Assembly: GCF_016342405.1 (NCBI RefSeq)
Contig: NZ_JAEINN010000017.1
Span: forward strand, 1 to 64,000
Source of the DNA: Maridesulfovibrio ferrireducens
Lineage (GTDB): Bacteria; Desulfobacterota; Desulfovibrionia; Desulfovibrionales; Desulfovibrionaceae
Length of the DNA: 64,000 bases
Direction of reading: 5' to 3'
Shown: positions 58,821 to 64,000 of the stretch, one piece after another
How positions within the stretch are numbered: position 1 is the first letter of the stretch
Layout: the number at the start of each line of letters is the position of its first letter
Made by a program: the position numbers and the translations under genes
Notes under the pieces: model-generated
What the model was told of the DNA's origin: nothing
Databases searched by the model: none
The model's input: only the letters and a program-made list of their open reading frames with translations

Positions 58821-60980
58821 GTGTTACGGAAAAAAGGATTACTTATTGCCGGATTGGTTGCGGCTATTATCTTAGCTGGCTCCATCGTGCTTGTTAGAGT
58901 CTATTTCGTTGACGCTGCGCAGAATTTGCTTTCAGAAATGACCGAAATGGGGGTTGTAATGGAGGATATCGAAATCCATTACAGCCCTTTGCCTTATCTT
59001 CTGGTTCATAATCTGGAAATTAACAGCGGTACTGATTCAGTCCGTATTCCCATGCTTGAGATTTATCCGGATATTCCGAGTTTGTTAGTTGGTAATATCA
59101 AGCTTCGTCATGTTATTTTGCAGGACCCAGACATTCAGACGGCGGCTCATCGCAGTGGTTCTGATTCTACCGGATTTGAAATGCCGGAAATTTTTCCAGC
59201 CCGGTTGGATGTTGTTTCCGGTAAGTTGCTTTTGACTAATGGATATCAAGGTACCCCTCTTACTGTTTCTGCCAGCATGGAGAAGGAAACCGGCGGTTTC
59301 TCTTTTAATGTAAGAAGCGCTTCTATCTCTGAACTTGGGTTTAAGTTTTCCGGCAAGATGGATATGCAGTCCGCATCGCCTTTGAAGCTTGGTTTACAGG
59401 CAACAGAATGTTCAATTGATCCTGCGGCTTTTTTAGGATTCCTCACAGGATTCGGATATCTTGGTAACAGTACCATTCCTGAGCTTGCCGATGCTGGAAA
59501 GTTTGAAACACGTAATCTTGATTTCAACGTGGACAGTGCAATGGGCACCATGTCGTTTCAGGCTGGCGAACTGGTGCTTGATCAGAGCAACGGGAAAAAT
59601 CTTTCAGTAAATATCGGACAGGGTGGTTCATATCAAATTTCAATTGAAGAAATTCATATTGATGCCGGAGAATTATATTCTATGGCTCAAAAAAGTGAAC
59701 GGGGACGTAATGCAACTCAGGCTCTGTGTGATTCTGCAAAGCTCAAATCAATAAAGCCTAAAGGGCAATTGATTTTAAAATCCGTTTCACTTTCGTCTCC
59801 GGCTTCATCTGTAAATACTTCCCGTTCAGCAGGTCTTTCCGGTAAAATGACTGTTTCTGCTAAAGATTTGGCGTTAATTCTGGAATCCAGTGAAGGAAAG
59901 AAGCAGGAACTTAATATTTCCGACATTGATGCTGATATCGAGATAAAGGACGGAAAGCCTGTTGTTTCTGTGCGGACATTTAATGTGGCCTCAGTTGCTG
60001 GTGGTGATTGTAATCTGCAAGCTTCATTTTCTTTTCCGTTCGAAATGAGGCAAGTCCGGTTTAAAGCCGAGGCCCGTGATTTCTCTCTTTTTGACTACAT
60101 GATTACAGGCGATGCTGAAAAAAAAAGTCCTTTAAAAACGCTGTTTGACACTCAGCTGGTAAATAAAGGAACAAAAATTTCAGCTTCCGGATATTTCAAT
60201 TCTCCTTACGATAAACGAGCCGGTCTTGAGGCTGTTTTATATTCTTTAAGCATTCGCAGTCCTGAACAGAGCGACACTGATTCTGTCGATAAAAACTTTG
60301 ATTTCAGCGTTCTGTTGGGTGGCACGCTGAACGGAAAAGCATCAATCCGCAGATTCTATTATAATGACTGGCCCTTTAGTGATGTTGCTGTTTATTTGCA
60401 AAGCGGAGCAACGAGAGCTGTTTTAAAAGCGAGTGGTAAACTTTTCCATCTAAATTTAAATGCCGATGCGGTCTTTTCAAAGGAAGAGTTGGCAGCGCAA
60501 TGCAGTGTTAAGGGTAGAGGCGACAGTCTTCCGAGTCTCATAGCCTGCTTTGCCGAGGACCTTTCTGTCTCGCTTCGCGGAAAAGTGTATCTTAACGCAA
60601 ATATTTTTGTGCAGGGAAAGAAGTCAAAAGAATTAGCCGAATCCGCGCAGGGAGGCGGAACTATTCTGGTTGATAGTCTCCAAATTTTAAATTTAGCAAA
60701 TATTGATCCGCGATTAGGTTTTTTTATTGATATACTTGATGCTGTTTCTAAAAAATCGGAAACGGGTGAAGGGTTGAATTTCAGCTCCGCACGTGTTCGC
60801 GCTGCAATTTCAGGAAAGAAAGTAATTATTGATTCCTTTTCACTTGAGGGCAATCTGTTGCAGGCCTGGGGTGAAGGAACTTATTTTTTGAATGATAACC
60901 GTTTGAAGTTAGACGGAAAAGTTCGTTCACTGCTTGGAACCATTAATACTGTTAATATCGACAGAAGGCTTAAGTCATAG
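58821..60980 (+). CDS. AsmA-like membrane-anchored protein
   Basis: A 719-residue protein with one N-terminal membrane segment (GLLIAGLVAAIILAGSIVLVRVYF) and a long beta-rich periplasmic part. The N-terminal block (DIEIHYSPLPYLLVHNLEINSGTDSVRIPMLEIYPDIPSLLVGNIKLRHVILQDPDI) and the C-terminal block (LNFSSARVRAAISGKKVIIDSFSLEGNLLQAWGEGTYFLNDNRLKLDGKV) are typical of the AsmA/repeating beta-groove lipid-transfer superfamily. The start is GTG 58821 with AAGGCGG upstream. It may move lipids between membranes. Confidence 0.8.
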   Translation: MLRKKGLLIAGLVAAIILAGSIVLVRVYFVDAAQNLLSEMTEMGVVMEDIEIHYSPLPYLLVHNLEINSGTDSVRIPMLEIYPDIPSLLVGNIKLRHVILQDPDIQTAAHRSGSDSTGFEMPEIFPARLDVVSGKLLLTNGYQGTPLTVSASMEKETGGFSFNVRSASISELGFKFSGKMDMQSASPLKLGLQATECSIDPAAFLGFLTGFGYLGNSTIPELADAGKFETRNLDFNVDSAMGTMSFQAGELVLDQSNGKNLSVNIGQGGSYQISIEEIHIDAGELYSMAQKSERGRNATQALCDSAKLKSIKPKGQLILKSVSLSSPASSVNTSRSAGLSGKMTVSAKDLALILESSEGKKQELNISDIDADIEIKDGKPVVSVRTFNVASVAGGDCNLQASFSFPFEMRQVRFKAEARDFSLFDYMITGDAEKKSPLKTLFDTQLVNKGTKISASGYFNSPYDKRAGLEAVLYSLSIRSPEQSDTDSVDKNFDFSVLLGGTLNGKASIRRFYYNDWPFSDVAVYLQSGATRAVLKASGKLFHLNLNADAVFSKEELAAQCSVKGRGDSLPSLIACFAEDLSVSLRGKVYLNANIFVQGKKSKELAESAQGGGTILVDSLQILNLANIDPRLGFFIDILDAVSKKSETGEGLNFSSARVRAAISGKKVIIDSFSLEGNLLQAWGEGTYFLNDNRLKLDGKVRSLLGTINTVNIDRRLKS

Positions 60981-60985
60981 AAGAT

Positions 60986-63343
60986 ATGAGTATGAAAAAG
61001 ATTATTTTTATTTTGGTTCCGGTTTTGGTTGTAATGATGATGGCCGGATGTATTCCAACAAAAACTAAACATCAGTCCGTTCAATACACTGAAGAGGACG
61101 CAATTCCGTATAGAATTGCAATTCTGCCTGCCCAGTATATGACGCATTCTGAAAATTCTACAGTCCACAAATCTATATTGATTGTAGATGATGATAGAAC
61201 CTTTGTGGCTGATATTGCTAGAAGTGCAATTTATAATCAGTTGGCAGGTAAGGGGTATTTACCTTTACAGAAAAGCGTTGTTGATAACGGTCTTTCCGGT
61301 CTCGGCAAAGACAGCGACTGGAAAACCATGAGCAGTGAGGAGCTGTGCAAAATTCTGAACGCTGACGGCATTGTAAGAATAAATATTTCAAGTGCGGATA
61401 TGATTACAGCCGTGGCTTTTGATCTTTTTCAGTTGGACGCAGAGGTTGAAATAGTTAATTCGGCTGACAAACTTGTCGGTAAGTGGAGCGAGAGTGCTTC
61501 CAAGCGCAGAGTATCTGTTCCAACGGGACTTTTTTCGCTTGCCGGAACGATTTTGGAAGAGGTTTTCTCTGATCCTGCCAGAAGGCAGATGCGCATGGTT
61601 ATTTATGACTGGGCTTGGAATTTGGCTCAGATGCTTCCTGATTGCCCTAAGGGGCCGAAACTTCCACAAGTTGTTTCTGTTGATACTAATGTAGATAATA
61701 AACTTTTCGGCGTCGGCAAAAGAATTGCCGTGCGGGTTGATGCTGAGCCGGGCTTAAAGTGTTCTTTTGATATCGGTGAATTTAAGAAAAATATTCCGTT
61801 GTCTCAGACATCCGAAGGCATTTATGAAGGTTTTTATGTGGTTCATGAAGGCGATAAAGGGGTAGATGAGACTCTTTTGATCAGGATGCGGAAATCGAAT
61901 GGTATAGAAAGGTTGTGGGTTGAAGCGGGGTCGCTTGTTACTGTTGATGGACAGCTGCCTCCTGTTCCTGAATTTGTTACAGGACGTGCCGGTAAAGAGG
62001 GTGTTGAACTAACTTGGGAAGTTCCGACGGCCTTAGATCTTGAAGATTTCGTGATTGAAAAGGGAATTGATCCGGTTGGCTTATTTGAAGTGGTCGGCAG
62101 AACACAGGGTGTTTCTTTTCTCGATAGTGAAGTTTTGCAAGGGGGGACCGTTTATTACCGAGTTCGTACTATGGACCGGGCCGGTAATCTGTCCGCGTCT
62201 GACGGTTTATTAAAAGTAGTCGTTCCGCAATTTGATGAGCGCGAACTTTTCGGGGAACTGAGAGGTGTTTTAGTTAAAGGTAATTATTTAATAAAATTTC
62301 CTGTTTCTGTGCCGCAGGGTGCAAGTTTTACCATACTTCCCGGTACAAAAATTAAATTTAGTGATGGATCACGGATGGATGTTGCGGGTGAGCTTAAGTC
62401 GCTCGGTGAAATTCGTTCTCCTGTAAAATTTGAATCAGCAAACACAGAAGGCATAAAAGTGCTTTCAGGCGGTAGTGCCGTCCTTTCGCTTTGTGATTTT
62501 TCCGGTTTTTCGCGGGCCGTTACAAACGGTGGAGGATATTCCGAAATCAGATCTTCAAGTTTTAGCGGTGGCGGCGGCAGTGAGTTCGCGGTGAAAGTTT
62601 CAAAGATGGGAAGATATGATTTTACGGGATTGCGTGTTTCCGGTGTGAAAATCGGGATTATATTAAGTTCCGGCAACGGTTCGGTTGTCCGCTCAAGCAT
62701 TAGTAATTGTACCACAGGGCTTGAATTTAACGGTGGCAACAGTAATATTCGGGAAAATAATATTTTTGATAATGATATCAATATACTTTCGCGTTCGAAG
62801 CTTGTGGTCGAAGAGAATTATTTCGGAACGGCTTCATCTGATAAAATGAAAGTGAAAGGAGATGTGCTTGTTAAGTCCATACTTGATGCACCATATCCTC
62901 ACGGGCGCAAAATTGTATTGATTGACGATAAAACCATCACTCCGAAGTTGCTGGAAGAAAGATTCAGCAAGCTCAAAGCAGAGGGCGTGCTCTCTTTTCA
63001 TAATCAGCAATACGGTGATGCTTATCAGAAGCTCGAACAGGCTTTAAAACTCAAAGATGATCGAGATATTTTTCTCTATCTTTCTTATACATTGCTGGCC
63101 CTTGGTGATGATGTCCGGCTGACAGAAGTTCTGAGCGAAGGACTTTCAAAGTTCCCGTATGATGTGCGATTGCATCAGCTTTATGTGCGGAGATTACTTA
63201 ATAAAGGCGAAATTGGGCAGGCCAGACAAGTTCTTGAAAGAGCTTTGACTCTCAGCCCGACAGACAGCAGCCTGCTTTATATGAAAGATTATCTGGATCA
63301 TATTGGTGGCAAGAAAGGGGCTGAAAAATCTGATGAAAAATGA
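60986..63343 (+). CDS. Multidomain lipoprotein: DUF799-like, FN3-like, beta-helix, TPR
   Basis: A 785-residue lipoprotein (signal VVMMMAGC, Cys about 22). Residues 38-230 resemble the DUF799/GNA1162 lipoprotein fold (RIAILPAQYMTHSENSTVHKSILIVDDDRTFVADIARSAIYNQLAGKGYLPL). About 325-415 is fibronectin-III-like (GVELTWEVPTALDLEDFVIEKG...VYYRVRTMDRAGNLSASDG). About 435-640 is a right-handed beta-helix (repeated G-rich turns, IRENNIFDNDINI). The last 120 residues are TPR-like. The combination is unusual. It follows the AsmA-like gene by five bases. Confidence 0.78.
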   Translation: MSMKKIIFILVPVLVVMMMAGCIPTKTKHQSVQYTEEDAIPYRIAILPAQYMTHSENSTVHKSILIVDDDRTFVADIARSAIYNQLAGKGYLPLQKSVVDNGLSGLGKDSDWKTMSSEELCKILNADGIVRINISSADMITAVAFDLFQLDAEVEIVNSADKLVGKWSESASKRRVSVPTGLFSLAGTILEEVFSDPARRQMRMVIYDWAWNLAQMLPDCPKGPKLPQVVSVDTNVDNKLFGVGKRIAVRVDAEPGLKCSFDIGEFKKNIPLSQTSEGIYEGFYVVHEGDKGVDETLLIRMRKSNGIERLWVEAGSLVTVDGQLPPVPEFVTGRAGKEGVELTWEVPTALDLEDFVIEKGIDPVGLFEVVGRTQGVSFLDSEVLQGGTVYYRVRTMDRAGNLSASDGLLKVVVPQFDERELFGELRGVLVKGNYLIKFPVSVPQGASFTILPGTKIKFSDGSRMDVAGELKSLGEIRSPVKFESANTEGIKVLSGGSAVLSLCDFSGFSRAVTNGGGYSEIRSSSFSGGGGSEFAVKVSKMGRYDFTGLRVSGVKIGIILSSGNGSVVRSSISNCTTGLEFNGGNSNIRENNIFDNDINILSRSKLVVEENYFGTASSDKMKVKGDVLVKSILDAPYPHGRKIVLIDDKTITPKLLEERFSKLKAEGVLSFHNQQYGDAYQKLEQALKLKDDRDIFLYLSYTLLALGDDVRLTEVLSEGLSKFPYDVRLHQLYVRRLLNKGEIGQARQVLERALTLSPTDSSLLYMKDYLDHIGGKKGAEKSDEK

Positions 63344-63396
63344 TGCAAACAGACGCAAGCCGCTTTTTAATCTGTATTAGAAGAAGAGATATTATT

Positions 63397-64000
63397 ATGA
63401 AAAAGTATAATTCAGTTTTATTTATATCTTTGCTTGCAGCAATTCTTTTTTGCGGTCCGGCAATGTCGGAATCAGCATCTGCCGCGTCGCGTATTCCGAT
63501 GACGGTTCAGCAATATTCGGCCTCGGATTTGGAAGATCAGGTTCAGGCGCAGTGGCATATTAATTATGCCAGCTATCTTATTGATATAGGTAAATATTTT
63601 GAAGCTATTGAGCAGTATGACACGGCTATTGATTATTCTCCGTTAGCTAAAACCCGCGCGCATGCCATGTTCGGCAAAGCAATGGTGCTTTCCACTTTTC
63701 TAGATGCTCCTGAAAAAGCGGCTGAAATATATAAAGAGGTTGGTAAAAAGTATCCGGAGCAAGCCGAAACCTCTCTTTATCGGCTCGGTTTTCTTTATTA
63801 TCAGATGAGTAAATACGAGCAGTCTCGCTCTGTATTCAAAGAGTACATAAAAAAATTCCCGGTGGGACGATTCAGGTATCAGGCGGAAGCTATAATTTCT
63901 ACAATGAAGGAACCTGTTAAGCCTGAGCCTGAAGTGAAACCCACTCCGGTCGGCGAAGAACCTGGTCTCAGAGTTTGTCTCAGCCGCAGGGTTAATTCGA
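63397..64000 (+). CDS. Exported TPR protein, cut by window edge
   Basis: The frame opens at ATG 63397 (no strong ribosome-binding site, AAGAAGAGAT upstream) and runs to the right edge; 201 residues are seen. A signal peptide (FISLLAAILFCGPAMS) is followed by three or four TPR-like helix pairs (HINYASYLIDIGKYFEAIEQYDTAIDYSP, KAAEIYKEVGKKYPEQAETSLYRLGFLYYQMSKYEQSRSVFKEYI). After a Pro/Glu linker, EPGLRVCLSRRVNS begins a new domain that may be SpoIID-like, but too little is visible. It continues the envelope operon. Confidence 0.75.
   Translation, partial: MKKYNSVLFISLLAAILFCGPAMSESASAASRIPMTVQQYSASDLEDQVQAQWHINYASYLIDIGKYFEAIEQYDTAIDYSPLAKTRAHAMFGKAMVLSTFLDAPEKAAEIYKEVGKKYPEQAETSLYRLGFLYYQMSKYEQSRSVFKEYIKKFPVGRFRYQAEAIISTMKEPVKPEPEVKPTPVGEEPGLRVCLSRRVNS

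Overview
The window looks like part of the chromosome of a moderately AT-rich marine Desulfovibrio-type sulfate reducer (Desulfovibrionaceae). The grounds are a periplasmic two-subunit [FeFe] hydrogenase with all its maturases, multiheme c-type cytochromes with a membrane cytochrome b, a large iron-handling locus with Feo and a Fur-family regulator, hemerythrin, and intergenic TGCCTGCGG-type repeats. This is inferred from gene content, not from a search.

1-16831 is the right-hand part of a genomic island that begins left of the window. It ends at a 3' fragment of tRNA-Arg(CCU) (the attachment site), with a tyrosine integrase next to it. Its cargo is one long plus-strand defence cluster: an SNF2-type helicase, a DUF4391 protein, a type III-like methyltransferase (Mod), a PtuA-like ATPase overlapping a PtuB-like HNH nuclease (Septu/retron type), and a type III-like Res helicase-nuclease. 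A CASTOR/POLLUX-like ion channel precedes it. Just outside the tRNA fragment, 17010-19981 encodes a complete ABC-three-component (ABC-3C) system. 20105-21224 is a decayed patch holding a directly repeated, broken DUF6573-like gene and an intact DUF2703 gene. The tRNA locus therefore looks like a hot spot with tandem insertions.

21320-27455 holds ordinary or lightly accessory genes: a HATPase-GNAT fusion, a radical SAM-TPR protein, a family 2 glycosyltransferase, and a MarR regulator with a YczE-like membrane protein. Three near-identical terminator hairpins punctuate it.

27582-41436 is an iron locus. A tight seven-gene minus-strand operon encodes two P1B-type ATPases (one SCA-type, one CPC-type with an altered actuator loop), an HMA_2-like protein, two Pro/Gln-rich membrane proteins sharing a GAG membrane segment, a small membrane protein and a triple-FeoA-domain protein. 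Beside it lie a glycine-rich membrane protein, a Fur homologue, a small membrane protein, a GGDEF protein, FeoA-FeoB and two exported proteins. Three promoters share a 16-base element (WTGARAATGARWYTCR). The composition fits a ferrosome (Fez) iron-storage organelle cluster coupled to ferrous iron uptake. This is the most interesting system here, together with the composite defence operon.

42294-48862 is the [FeFe] hydrogenase operon (HydA, HydB, TM1266-type regulator, HydG, an uncharacterised protein, HydE, HydF). 49191-52679 holds hemerythrin and a cytochrome b/triheme/octaheme electron-transfer module. 52999-54044 holds a YajQ protein and an orphan. 54507-64000 is a plus-strand run of exported and lipoprotein genes (FlgT-like, SLH lipoprotein, LPP20-like, AsmA-like, a multidomain beta-helix/TPR lipoprotein and a truncated TPR protein), probably an envelope-assembly module of unknown role.
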